Assembly (NCBI GenBank): GCA_904393845.1
Contig: CAJFNB010000011.1
Span: 1-35,499, forward strand
Reading direction: 5' to 3'
DNA: 35,499 nucleotides
Source: Alloclostridium intestinigallinarum
Lineage (GTDB): Bacteria > Bacillota > Clostridia > Christensenellales > UBA3700
Part shown: piece after piece, positions 8,901 through 15,929 of the stretch
Numbering within the stretch: position 1 is the stretch's first letter
Layout of the letters: each line of letters starts with the position of its first letter
Made by a program: the position numbers and the translations under genes
The notes under the pieces: model-generated
Seen by the model: the letters and a program-made list of their open reading frames with translations, nothing else
Database searches by the model: none
Told to the model about the DNA's origin: nothing

Positions 8901-9353
8901 AACGGTTCGCAGTCTACGGCAAGCGCATGGACGTTCTATAACGCGAAGAACCTGAAAAAGGTGACGTTTATCGGAAGCGGCAGCGCGGAAATAGGCGTGC
9001 AGGCGTTCCGAGGCTGTACGTCGCTGGAAGATATAGACTTTACTGCGGTAACCGAAATAGGCGATTATGCGTTCTACGGTCTTACGTTTGACAGCATATA
9101 TTTGCCTTCGACCGTTGAAACGGTAGGACAACAGCTGTTCTATGAAGGAAGGGCGAACGTGACCGTAGACTTTGCAAGCGCAGACGAACGCCCCGCAGGC
9201 TGGTCGCAGTGGTGGGATTACGGTGACGGCGTCACCGTAACCTACACCCCCGCCGAAGAAGAACCGGATACGGGAGAAGGCGCGGAACAGGGCGGCAACG
9301 GAGAAGAAGGCTCCGAACAGGGCGGAGAAGACTCAGGTACAATGCAGGCTTAA
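2934..9353 (+). CDS. Giant surface lipoprotein with InlB B-repeats and BspA-like leucine-rich repeats
   Basis: A 2139-residue secreted protein. The N-terminus is a lipoprotein signal: basic MKKR, a hydrophobic core, and lipobox LAAC with the lipidated cysteine at C28. InlB B-repeats (Listeria-Bacteroides type, typically GYTFAGWYT then YAKW) lie at about 33-98, 155-222, 437-505 and 510-576, with a degenerate copy near 355-432. Residues 104-145 are seven TPGGGD-type units, a flexible spacer. From about 585 to 2100 come many BspA-type leucine-rich repeats (variants of IGDYAFAGC..LTSLTLP), restarting near 1485. The tail is Glu/Gly-rich with no LPXTG, so the N-terminal lipid is the anchor. The family is linked to adhesion to host, microbial or matrix ligands; the ligand here is unknown. 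A nine-G run (3051-3059) encodes Gly40-42. The gene has its own promoter and terminator. Confidence 0.93.
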   Translation: MKKRTLTKGFIIAVVIAVIAAAGLLAACAETTYTVRFDAGGGSFVDSQTVAEGGTAREPEPPTRDGYTFAGWYTDSECTQEFSFSQPITSNITLYAKWVEDSYTPGGGDTPGGGDTPGGGDTPGGGDTPGGGDTPGGGDTPGGDDTSEWEPAEGYYFVQFDVNGGQPFLASAQIQEGRTVNAPADPTRDGYTFGGWYTDINCTKKAAFPYTVDGNVNFYAKWTKQSSERITVDVKIGVIKGGQSIDGTYYEFEDIDMSLPQGNYSITVDKGTKVTQDMLPEVPKTLTGTAGDGTELEMMFSFWNFERLAVPESHDDYKAFTDIVLFPVEARDADFTLYAMYVPVTGERATLTVHPNNGEEETLIYGNVGDSIAADLADGRHPFYSYFNGVLPIYEGHIISGYYKSADMAATDIYEIPFNLENTENHVYLRWNEQDDVTITYKLDGDTVYTTQDVEYNSYASRPESPFRKGYSFGGWYYTAGDYGRGEYNFDGMRRTSDVTLVARWVATESVTISFESNGGSDIAPIELSKGEAPLSLPVPSRYGYAFDGWYTNEMTTFEYTLAPVTEDITLYAAWTEVGTPVETFDFTYRNSSYEIALSLNVDPESITTLTLPETYNGLPVRTIADAAFEDCVNLTSVTLSPNIQSIGSRAFRNCGALREVIVPDGSDLDLINFQAFDGCTVLSRFTFQGSSSISDIYYIWGNVFKDSPSMLNQFSYDNSSGLYYWGDILMGDTFSTTTGYDVGDRFEVNEATSVSIRSNTRVIAGGALRYFRRITELYVPDSVEYISQMGLPSYASTWMDDDDRTAAIKSLSLPSGLKYMNTAVSGGLWLEGLFSPYLESIEVRGEGGRYKMDGDCLVDTQESRVIASEYGATSLPDGYRTIGEYAFMFKNIDTVNIPSSYVEIEGFAFTECAFTSLVIPDNVGILSENACYGCENLESISFGRSTPLVQTAFFSNANSKVLSEITVDEENEAMYAYNNILYNKATNKIIYVPALIDELVIAPQATDLSGVSFSHVNARTAVFHDGITAYPDSLPYTSESLTLGAGAPLVPYEGATWSQLISHNFGFNDAVKTMTLYVSEDNPYMYADEYGNLIRKSDNKALYFTMYAPDEDCVYISDTITGVADEEGVAQSLMGATGWSDGVTKLYIGASFAQIEGLQPYIYTNFITEITVSADNSYYDERDNIVYTEGFESIVLIPFTLNVDELVLPAQLKEIPESAFRFSSGHSDDYPVGDLWGGDGSLGVYPIPYIGKLSVEEGSQLTSIGDYAFANDWSDNAARVASIDFTNATNLDYIGVYAFGWNEALTTAALPGVREIAYGAMSQNTSLTSLTLGEGVEEIGEYAFAGNYLLTSLDLPDSVQVIGYQAFSNSGILNDVYIDYDKNGENGRLVLLPTYWGHSYSNVSVSVPDGVEEIMPYAMNQVEDSALISVFIPDSVLTVGADAFDTKLDGLTIYVQAATLPEGWDENWNSGGNKVVWDCLNVEDTDADGNILYNSPEGLRYRLKGDGTATVTAPLARLDGEVNIPAEVTHNDVTYKVSAIEDNAFSGMPDITAVYISEGITEIGDSAFAAKNSSLTAASLPSTITKVGAQAFRYTQIEQVTLRAGVEYGEYVYADSLSLQVEVEEGVTAVPEGAFSKAQTSALTLPGGLLKIGNYAFEQTKLTAIVLPSTLESIGNSAFNNVAWGGELTLPASVESIGYSAFEGNGITKLVIPENSALTEIGSSAFAYNNLTELTVPALVSSYGSNAFGGNPFTSATVGVKDVLPEGTVFGDALESIVFTGDQPTKMTNGKYSTSSTFMRYYDNLKHITFNEGLSEINDYAFYDEQLESITFTGSGALKIGGWAFARADVKQFVLPENVTYLGDYALCGMNANKESVPVAMPASLPALEYVGVYAFGTYTNSENPFNWGDLVLGSVEHDMEIAANAFTGSRTGSITVYGDNITVNEKAFSGMGSKISFIGTNIILEQYAIRETTAEEVNFEVSGTLVMNGSQSTASAWTFYNAKNLKKVTFIGSGSAEIGVQAFRGCTSLEDIDFTAVTEIGDYAFYGLTFDSIYLPSTVETVGQQLFYEGRANVTVDFASADERPAGWSQWWDYGDGVTVTYTPAEEEPDTGEGAEQGGNGEEGSEQGGEDSGTMQA
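3243..3368 (+). repeat. Seven in-frame 18-bp tandem repeats encoding TPGGGD
   Basis: Seven consecutive 18-bp units, six coding TPGGGD and the last TPGGDD, separate the first two InlB repeats of the giant lipoprotein. The units differ mainly at third codon positions (ACT/ACG/ACA, CCG/CCC, GGC/GGA). This suggests stepwise expansion of an older repeat rather than a very recent burst. Because each unit is six codons, changes in copy number keep the frame and only alter spacer length. Confidence 0.92.
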
Positions 9354-9387
9354 CAGACACCCTACAATTGCGGCTTAATGCCGCGGG

Positions 9388-9420
9388 GCGGCGCGCATTG
9401 TTATATGCGCGCCGCTTTTT
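9388..9420 (+). terminator. Intrinsic terminator of the giant lipoprotein gene
   Basis: A perfect 11-bp GC-rich stem (9388-9398 with 9405-9415), a 6-base loop and a run of five T (9416-9420), 34 bases after the stop codon. A smaller hairpin lies just upstream (GCGGC 9370-9374 with GCCGC 9380-9384). Confidence 0.9.
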
Positions 9421-9426
9421 ATTATA

Positions 9427-9493
9427 GCCGCGAAAGTGCCTTACGATAAATCATATCAAAGAGCGACCTATTCTTCGTAAGGCACTTTGCGGC
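9427..9493. repeat. Long hairpin containing AAAGTGCCTTA / TAAGGCACTTT arms
   Basis: The arms are 9427-9446 and 9475-9493; they pair over about 19 bp with one bulge around a 28-base loop. The right arm contains TAAGGCACTTT (9478-9488), the same 11 bases found at 2596-2606 in the palindromic element on the other side of the giant gene. It follows the gene's own terminator, so it is not needed for termination. Confidence 0.6.
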
Positions 9494-9524
9494 TTCGCTT
9501 TTAAGATAACACCCGCCCGTTAGT

Positions 9525-9795
9525 GAGCGTGGGACGCTCCACCCCTTGACAGCATTGGTAACGTTCCGCGTTGCCGGCGTGCCACTGTCCGCAAAATCGG
9601 ACACTCCGTTTATAAAGCTATGAAAACAATCCGATACCAATATTTTCGGTAAAAGATTGTGATTGTGACAGGTAATGATATAAAGCCGGAGTATTACGGA
9701 GAAAAAGCCTTGAAGTTCCGTTTTGTTACTTCGGTGAGTAACCGGCCCGCGGCGGTTCGACGCGGTGAAGCGCACGGCGTTTCCGTCCCACGCTC
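9525..9795. repeat. Pair of 12-bp inverted repeats bounding a 247-bp non-coding stretch
   Basis: GAGCGTGGGACG at 9525-9536 and its exact reverse complement at 9784-9795. The sequence between has no credible gene. The whole gap 9354-9858 between the convergent lipoprotein and membrane-protein genes holds only the two terminators, the 9427 hairpin and this pair. It might be a decayed small mobile element, but I see no target duplication. Confidence 0.35.
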
Positions 9796-9798
9796 CCG

Positions 9799-9829
9799 AA
9801 AAAAGCCCCGAAGAAAACTTCGGGGCTTT
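9799..9829 (-). terminator. Intrinsic terminator of the minus-strand membrane protein gene
   Basis: A perfect 12-bp stem (9802-9813 with 9818-9829) with an AAAA loop on the plus strand. Read on the minus strand it ends in six T (complement of 9799-9804). It lies 30 bases past the stop of the membrane protein gene. Confidence 0.88.
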
Positions 9830-9858
9830 GGGTATTTGTTGTCGCGTTGTTATAGCGG

Positions 9859-11247
9859 TTACTCGTCTATGTCGTCCGTGCTTACCTTCTTCACCTTTTT
9901 GGTGGGGCGGATGATAAGCAGAAGAATAAGCAGTACCACCAGAATTGCGGGGGAGATGAACATTGACAGGTTCACCGTGAACGTAAACCCCAGATCGAGG
10001 TAGGTATTGCACAGGTAGCTGTACAGCCATGCGAACGCCGCCACGAAACCGGTCAGAAGAATTGCGCTTATCGTGGTAAGTTCGTTGCGCGCCTTCCATT
10101 GGCGTTTGCGCCATCTGTCGCCCACGACGTAAGTTTTCGACGCCATGATACAGCCCATAATCAACGTGGCGATTACCATAGCCGCCGCAACGCCCAGCGG
10201 AACGAGCCACAGCCTAAAGTCGAATTCGGCGGGAATATTTGCGGTAAACATACCTGACGCCACCATCTGGCCTATGCTCATGGAAACCGCCGAGCCGCCT
10301 TCTACCGTCGCGGTAAGCGGATTGGTGAGGGAAAGGCTGAATGCGGAGATGAACGCCGCGTCCATAAGCATATATCTGAGCAGACCTTTGCCGATGAATT
10401 TATTGGGATAAGCGGCGTAGCGCACCACGCCCACAATCAGCATTCCTGCAAACGCCGCGCCGAACAGCACGTATAAGAATATGCCCGGTTCGCCCACCGC
10501 GCCCAGCTGAAGCATAAGCAGGGCGAGAATCGTGAACATACACACGAGAGGGAAGGCGATGTGCAGGCTCTTGCCGTTGCGGCAGAATATCAAAATGAAC
10601 AGTCCCTTCAATACGAGTATGGCAAGGGAGAGTACCGCAAGTCCCATGGGAAGCACCGCGCCCACGCCCAGCACGGTAAGTCCGAAAGTTACGTATACCT
10701 GGATGGTGTCCACGACCGTGGTTTCCTCTCCGGCGGAGTCCTGTCCGACCGAAGGAGTGTAGGAAGCCTGCAGACTGCCGGTCGTATATTTCAGATTGAT
10801 AAGCGCGCTTACCAGCACATACTTGGCGTAGTTGATTTCCGTATGGTTCGCCATTGCGGTTTCAAGCGCTTCGCGCGCGGCGGCGCTGTCCGTCAGATCC
10901 GCGCCGGAGGCGGCCACTTCATCCGATATCAGCTTGTCGGCTGCAGTCTTGTAATCGACAAGTTCCTGGTCGTCCATGGCAAAAGCGGTGAAGGCCGAGC
11001 CCATCTGAATCATGTTCTGGCTTACTTCCGCCTGGGTGCCGTCGGGCAGGGTATAGATGCCGAAAGTCGCGTTGGAAAAGGCGCATGCGGCAATGAGCGC
11101 GATGCACACGAGCAGCACCAGGACGTTGCCGACAACGTGGAATTTGCTTTCGAATGCGGCAAAAGCCCCGGGCGCGCGTCTGCGCTCCTTAGCGGCGGGC
11201 TTTTTTTCTTCTTCGCCGTCCAAAGTTTTCACTTCTTCGTCACTCAT
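9859..11247 (-). CDS. Multi-pass membrane protein of unknown function
   Basis: I do not recognise a family. Reading from MSDEEVKTLD, the protein has about 462 residues. A charged, Lys/Glu-rich cytoplasmic N-terminus of about 35 residues leads to a first membrane helix (VLVLLVCIALIAAC). A soluble, Ala/Asp/Thr-rich loop of about 130 residues follows, presumably outside the cell. Then come six or seven further hydrophobic helices in the C-terminal half and a basic tail ending KKVSTDDIDE. No catalytic motif or transporter signature is visible. Three Met codons are close together (11262, 11250, 11247); GAGGA on the minus strand is best spaced for the last. It has its own promoter and terminator, so it is a single-gene unit. 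A role in the envelope is inference only. Confidence 0.75.
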   Translation of the reverse strand: MSDEEVKTLDGEEEKKPAAKERRRAPGAFAAFESKFHVVGNVLVLLVCIALIAACAFSNATFGIYTLPDGTQAEVSQNMIQMGSAFTAFAMDDQELVDYKTAADKLISDEVAASGADLTDSAAAREALETAMANHTEINYAKYVLVSALINLKYTTGSLQASYTPSVGQDSAGEETTVVDTIQVYVTFGLTVLGVGAVLPMGLAVLSLAILVLKGLFILIFCRNGKSLHIAFPLVCMFTILALLMLQLGAVGEPGIFLYVLFGAAFAGMLIVGVVRYAAYPNKFIGKGLLRYMLMDAAFISAFSLSLTNPLTATVEGGSAVSMSIGQMVASGMFTANIPAEFDFRLWLVPLGVAAAMVIATLIMGCIMASKTYVVGDRWRKRQWKARNELTTISAILLTGFVAAFAWLYSYLCNTYLDLGFTFTVNLSMFISPAILVVLLILLLIIRPTKKVKKVSTDDIDE

Positions 11248-11290
11248 CATATTTCCTCGCATATAAGTTCATAATCTATTATACGCAAAT

Positions 11291-11319
11291 ATTATAACAC
11301 TCAAATAAAATTAAGTCAA
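11291..11319 (-). promoter_or_regulatory. Promoter of the unknown membrane protein gene
   Basis: On the minus strand: -35 TTGACT (complement of 11314-11319), a 17-bp spacer and -10 TATAAT (complement of 11291-11296). A second TATAAT lies at the complement of 11278-11283. The start is predicted about 35-40 nt before the start codon. Confidence 0.8.
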
Positions 11320-11370
11320 AATAATTATACGCTTGCGCGCTTATTTTACAAGAAACACAGCTACTATTTC

Positions 11371-12042
11371 CTATTTTACCTTTTGGAGCATGGCGGTGGG
11401 CACGTAAAAAAGTACGCCGTTAAACTTGCCGGGAGTGCTGACTTTGACGCTGGCGCGCTTGGTAATGCGCGTGATTATCCCTTCCAATATTATGCCCGAA
11501 TGCTGAAAGCATACCCTGTCGCCTTTGGCGAACTCGTCCCCGTCTACGTTGCGCATACTGTTGGATTTGGTGGGCAGGGTATGTCCCACCGCGGCGGAAG
11601 GGTCGTGTCCGAAGTAGTATGCCGACAGCTTTTTGAAGCGCGCGCCGTGGGCGGTCTTGCCGTACTTCATCTTTTCGATGAGGTGCGTGAATTCGTGTTC
11701 GAAAACCAGAAGTGCTGCGTCCAGAGTGTTGTACACGCGCGTTCCGTCTATGTCCGCAAAGGGGATTTTTCCGCGCTGCATACGCATAAGAGGGTAGGGG
11801 TTCAGGTCCACGAAATACTTCCCGTCCTTGTCGCGGAACATTCCCGACCAATTGGAATTCGTCCTGCCGTAATAGCGCACGACCACGTTATCCGGCTTGC
11901 TTAAAAAGTCGTCGCGCAGATTTTTCGCATATATACCGAAAAGCAGAATAAGGTCGCTGTTGTAGCACCTGACAAGGCCGTCCTCTTTTGTCCAGCCCGC
12001 GCATCTGTCCAAAAATTCTTTCTTTATCCGCTCTCTGTCCAT
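11371..12042 (-). CDS. SprT-like zinc metallopeptidase domain protein
   Basis: A 223-residue soluble protein. HEFTH at residues 116-120 and a third histidine at H132 (TAHGARF) form a gluzincin/SprT-like zinc site, with the catalytic glutamate at E117. The C-terminal 50 residues (from GDRVCFQHSG) look like a small beta-barrel of KOW/SH3 type, which could bind nucleic acid or protein. SprT-like proteins in eukaryotes act on DNA-protein crosslinks; bacterial roles are poorly defined. The start MDRERIKK is chosen because the frame further upstream (to 12120) is made of a non-coding direct repeat that happens to read LPYRGG. No clear Shine-Dalgarno sequence precedes it. It may be the last gene of the typA-alkyltransferase transcript, 133 bp downstream of it. 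Confidence 0.75.
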   Translation of the reverse strand: MDRERIKKEFLDRCAGWTKEDGLVRCYNSDLILLFGIYAKNLRDDFLSKPDNVVVRYYGRTNSNWSGMFRDKDGKYFVDLNPYPLMRMQRGKIPFADIDGTRVYNTLDAALLVFEHEFTHLIEKMKYGKTAHGARFKKLSAYYFGHDPSAAVGHTLPTKSNSMRNVDGDEFAKGDRVCFQHSGIILEGIITRITKRASVKVSTPGKFNGVLFYVPTAMLQKVK

Positions 12043-12059
12043 GTATCCGAAAAAAGTTT

Positions 12060-12150
12060 TTCCGCCCCTGTACGGCAAATTCGCCGCTTTCCGCGGAAAA
12101 ATTCCGCCCCTGTACGGCAATTGCGGTTATGCGTTTTTCCGCCCCTGTAC
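12060..12150. repeat. Three direct repeats of TTCCGCCCCTGTAC in the gap between two minus-strand genes
   Basis: Copies start at 12060, 12102 and 12137. The first two share 19 bases, TTCCGCCCCTGTACGGCAA, and the third keeps the first 14. Between the first two is a perfect 12-base palindrome, TTTCCGCGGAAA (12088-12099). On the minus strand the repeat reads GTACAGGGGCGGAA and lies directly upstream of the SprT-like gene. Function unknown. Confidence 0.75.
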
Positions 12151-12175
12151 CCGATTTTTCTATTCGAAGCGGAGA

Positions 12176-12490
12176 TTATCCGAAGCGGTACCCGTACTTA
12201 TCCAGATCCACCGCGCCGTCGATTACCTCCACGCCTTCCGCTTCCAGAAGTTTCTGTTGAGCCTGCAAGCCGCCGAAAGCAAATGCTCCCGAAAGTCTGC
12301 CTTCCCTGTTCACCACGCGGTGGCAGGGAATAATGCCCGGCTTTGGGTTGACGTGCAGGGCGTAGCCCACCTGGCGCGCCATACGCGGCGCGCCTATCGC
12401 CCGCGCTATCTGTCCGTAGGTGACAACTCTGCCGCGCGGCACCGTGCGCAGCACTTCGTATACGCTTGCGAAAAATCCCGTGTTTTCCAT
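12176..12490 (-). CDS. One-domain methylated-DNA--protein-cysteine methyltransferase (MGMT family)
   Basis: 104 residues corresponding only to the DNA-binding/active-site domain of O6-alkylguanine-DNA alkyltransferases. The helix-turn-helix segment with the arginine finger is GAPRMARQVG (33-42). The active site reads IIPCHRVV with the acceptor cysteine at C56. Full-length Ogt/Ada-type enzymes also have an N-terminal domain, which is missing. Alkyltransferase-like proteins of this size usually carry Trp in place of Cys, so this is a minimal version that keeps the acceptor. It probably recognises O6-alkylguanine and may remove the alkyl group. GGAG precedes the ATG. It starts 10 bp after typA and is likely co-transcribed with it. 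Confidence 0.88.
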   Translation of the reverse strand: MENTGFFASVYEVLRTVPRGRVVTYGQIARAIGAPRMARQVGYALHVNPKPGIIPCHRVVNREGRLSGAFAFGGLQAQQKLLEAEGVEVIDGAVDLDKYGYRFG

Positions 12491-12499
12491 TATACTCCG

Positions 12500-14320
<1,821 letters not shown>

Positions 14321-14342
14321 AATATATACCTGTAAAAATTGA

Positions 14343-14810
14343 TTACTTATTCAAGTCCACGGCAACAGCGTAAAGTTTGCCGTCCGCCGCGTTTGCGTAG
14401 CAGTAGGTGCCTTTGTAGCGCAGGGAGCCGGGATTGATGAAGGTTACGCCGCCTTCTTCGGTTATGAGCGCGCGGTGGGTGTGCCCGAACAGCACATAGC
14501 CGGCTCCTTCTTCCTTGGCGCGGGCGAGAAGTTTTTCCAGCCTGGTGCGCACGTTGTACAGGTCGCCGTGCGTCAAAAGCATTTTCGCCCCGCCTATCGT
14601 TACTACCTGTTCTTTTTCGCCGCTTGCGTCGTTATTGCCGCGCACGGCAATAACTTTGCCGCCGTAACTGCGCTTTAAGGATAAAACGTCCGCCTCGCCG
14701 TCGCCCAGGTGGAGGATATAATCCGCTTCGTCCATGGCGTTAAGTACCCGGGCTGGCATATTCGACATTCCCATATTGTGGGTGTCGGAGATGATGACCA
14801 TCGTCTTCAC
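14343..14810 (-). CDS. YfcE/MJ0936-type metallophosphoesterase
   Basis: 155 residues with all calcineurin-like motifs: SDTHN at the N-terminus, LGDGEAD, GNND, LTHGD and GHTH. Members hydrolyse phosphodiesters in a Mn-dependent way; the natural substrate is usually unknown. The start codon overlaps the stop of rdgB by four bases (ATGA type), so the two are translationally coupled. This fits a shared role in removing unusual nucleotides, although that is inference. Confidence 0.93.
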   Translation of the reverse strand: MKTMVIISDTHNMGMSNMPARVLNAMDEADYILHLGDGEADVLSLKRSYGGKVIAVRGNNDASGEKEQVVTIGGAKMLLTHGDLYNVRTRLEKLLARAKEEGAGYVLFGHTHRALITEEGGVTFINPGSLRYKGTYCYANAADGKLYAVAVDLNK

Positions 14811-15388
14811 AGCTTTTCCTCCAGGGCGCGCAACGCTCTGCCGCGGTGGGACACGGAATTTTTCTCTTCCTCGTCAGCCTGCGCGAACGTCTTGCCCAGC
14901 TCCGTGGAAAAGAACACGGGGTCGTACCCGAAGCCGCTTTCGCCCATCGGTCTGTCGGTGATGTAGCCGTAAGTCCTGCCTTCCGCGGTTATCTCCCTGC
15001 CGTCGGGGAACACCAGCGCCACCGCGCAGGAAAAGTGCGCCGTTCTGTCGCGCTCGCCGCGCTCTTCCGCCTTGCGCAGGTTTTCCAGAAGAAGGGCGAT
15101 GTTTTCTTCACTCCCTCCGCCGCTGTATCTTGCCGAGCGCACGCCCGGCGCGCCGTCCAAGGCGTCCACGCACAGCCCCGAATCGTCCGAAAGCGCGGGA
15201 AGGGAAGTAAGGCGGCATATCTCGCGCGCCTTGATAAGCGCGTTTTCCTCAAAGGTCGCGCCGTTTTCTTCGGGGTCTGCGTGCACGCCCGCTTCTTCCA
15301 GAGTGAGCGTTTCGCCCAGCGCTTTTCCCAGAATTTCGCGTATCTCTTTTACTTTGTGACTGTTGTTGGTGGCAAGAATAACCTTCAT
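14807..15388 (-). CDS. rdgB: RdgB/HAM1-type dITP/XTP pyrophosphatase
   Basis: A 193-residue house-cleaning nucleotide pyrophosphatase that converts ITP, dITP and XTP to monophosphates so they are not built into nucleic acid. Family motifs: ILATNNSHKVKEI at the N-terminus, ATFEENALIKA, ALSDDSGLCVDALDG, GVRSARYSG, GESGFGYDPVFF and SHRGRAL near the C-terminus. It overlaps its upstream neighbour by four bases and the downstream phosphodiesterase by four, so the three genes form a tight operon. Confidence 0.96.
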   Translation of the reverse strand: MKVILATNNSHKVKEIREILGKALGETLTLEEAGVHADPEENGATFEENALIKAREICRLTSLPALSDDSGLCVDALDGAPGVRSARYSGGGSEENIALLLENLRKAEERGERDRTAHFSCAVALVFPDGREITAEGRTYGYITDRPMGESGFGYDPVFFSTELGKTFAQADEEEKNSVSHRGRALRALEEKL

Positions 15389-15876
15389 TCTTCTTCCTCG
15401 CTGCCCACTATTTCGTATTCCGCGCGCTTTGACAGTTTTGCGACGGATTTCGCGAACGAGTCGTAATCGTCGCGCTTTATGCGTATCATTTCGCCTTTGA
15501 CCGCCGCTTCCGCTTCTTCTTTTTTTCCTTTAATCTCCGCGGCGTAATACATGGCGAGCGCGGTGCGCTTTTCGTCCGAGCGCATTTTCAGAATATCGTC
15601 GTAAGGAATGCGTCTGACAAAAGGCCCCAGATTGATATACAGGGCGCTTTTGCCCAGCGTGTAGCCCGAACCCCATACGAACGAAGAAAGCAGAGCCGCC
15701 GCTAAAACCGTCACCACGCAGGCGGTTATGTCCAGCGGGTGGTTGTAGGAAGTAAGCCCCGCCGCGTCCGAAAGGCGCAGGACGTTGACAATGAACGCCG
15801 CAAGCATTATAATAACGATAAGCGCGGCGAAAACGTGATATACCGGATGCAATAAATAAAAATACCGCTTTTTCAC
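15385..15876 (-). CDS. Two-helix membrane protein with a PH-like cytoplasmic domain
   Basis: About 163 residues. Two membrane helices in the first half (AALIVIIMLAAFIV and ITACVVTVLAAALL) are followed by a soluble domain starting YTLGKSALYINLG, which resembles bacterial PH-type domains, and an acidic tail. Function is unknown. The frame opens with ATG at 15885, but that codon overlaps the -10 box of a good promoter, so it should not be transcribed. The GTG at 15876 falls one base after the predicted transcription start and is chosen here, making the mRNA essentially leaderless. It heads the operon leading to rdgB, the phosphodiesterase and typA. The stop overlaps the rdgB start. Confidence 0.7.
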   Translation of the reverse strand: MKKRYFYLLHPVYHVFAALIVIIMLAAFIVNVLRLSDAAGLTSYNHPLDITACVVTVLAAALLSSFVWGSGYTLGKSALYINLGPFVRRIPYDDILKMRSDEKRTALAMYYAAEIKGKKEEAEAAVKGEMIRIKRDDYDSFAKSVAKLSKRAEYEIVGSEEEE

Positions 15877-15883
15877 GATAGAC

Positions 15884-15912
15884 ATTATATCAAAACGCGC
15901 ACGATATTACAA
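15884..15912 (-). promoter_or_regulatory. Promoter of the rdgB-typA operon, placed for leaderless initiation
   Basis: On the minus strand: -35 TTGTAA (complement of 15907-15912), a 17-bp spacer, -10 TATAAT (complement of 15884-15889). The predicted transcription start is 15877, next to the GTG codon at 15876-15874. No Shine-Dalgarno sequence can fit. Confidence 0.7.
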
Positions 15913-15929
15913 GGATTTACAGGTGGTTT

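Noticed and set aside
9422..10210. A 262-codon minus-strand frame running through the intergenic repeats and the end of the membrane protein gene
   Set aside because: It crosses a strong terminator and two palindromes, overlaps a better-supported gene in another frame and shows no domain.
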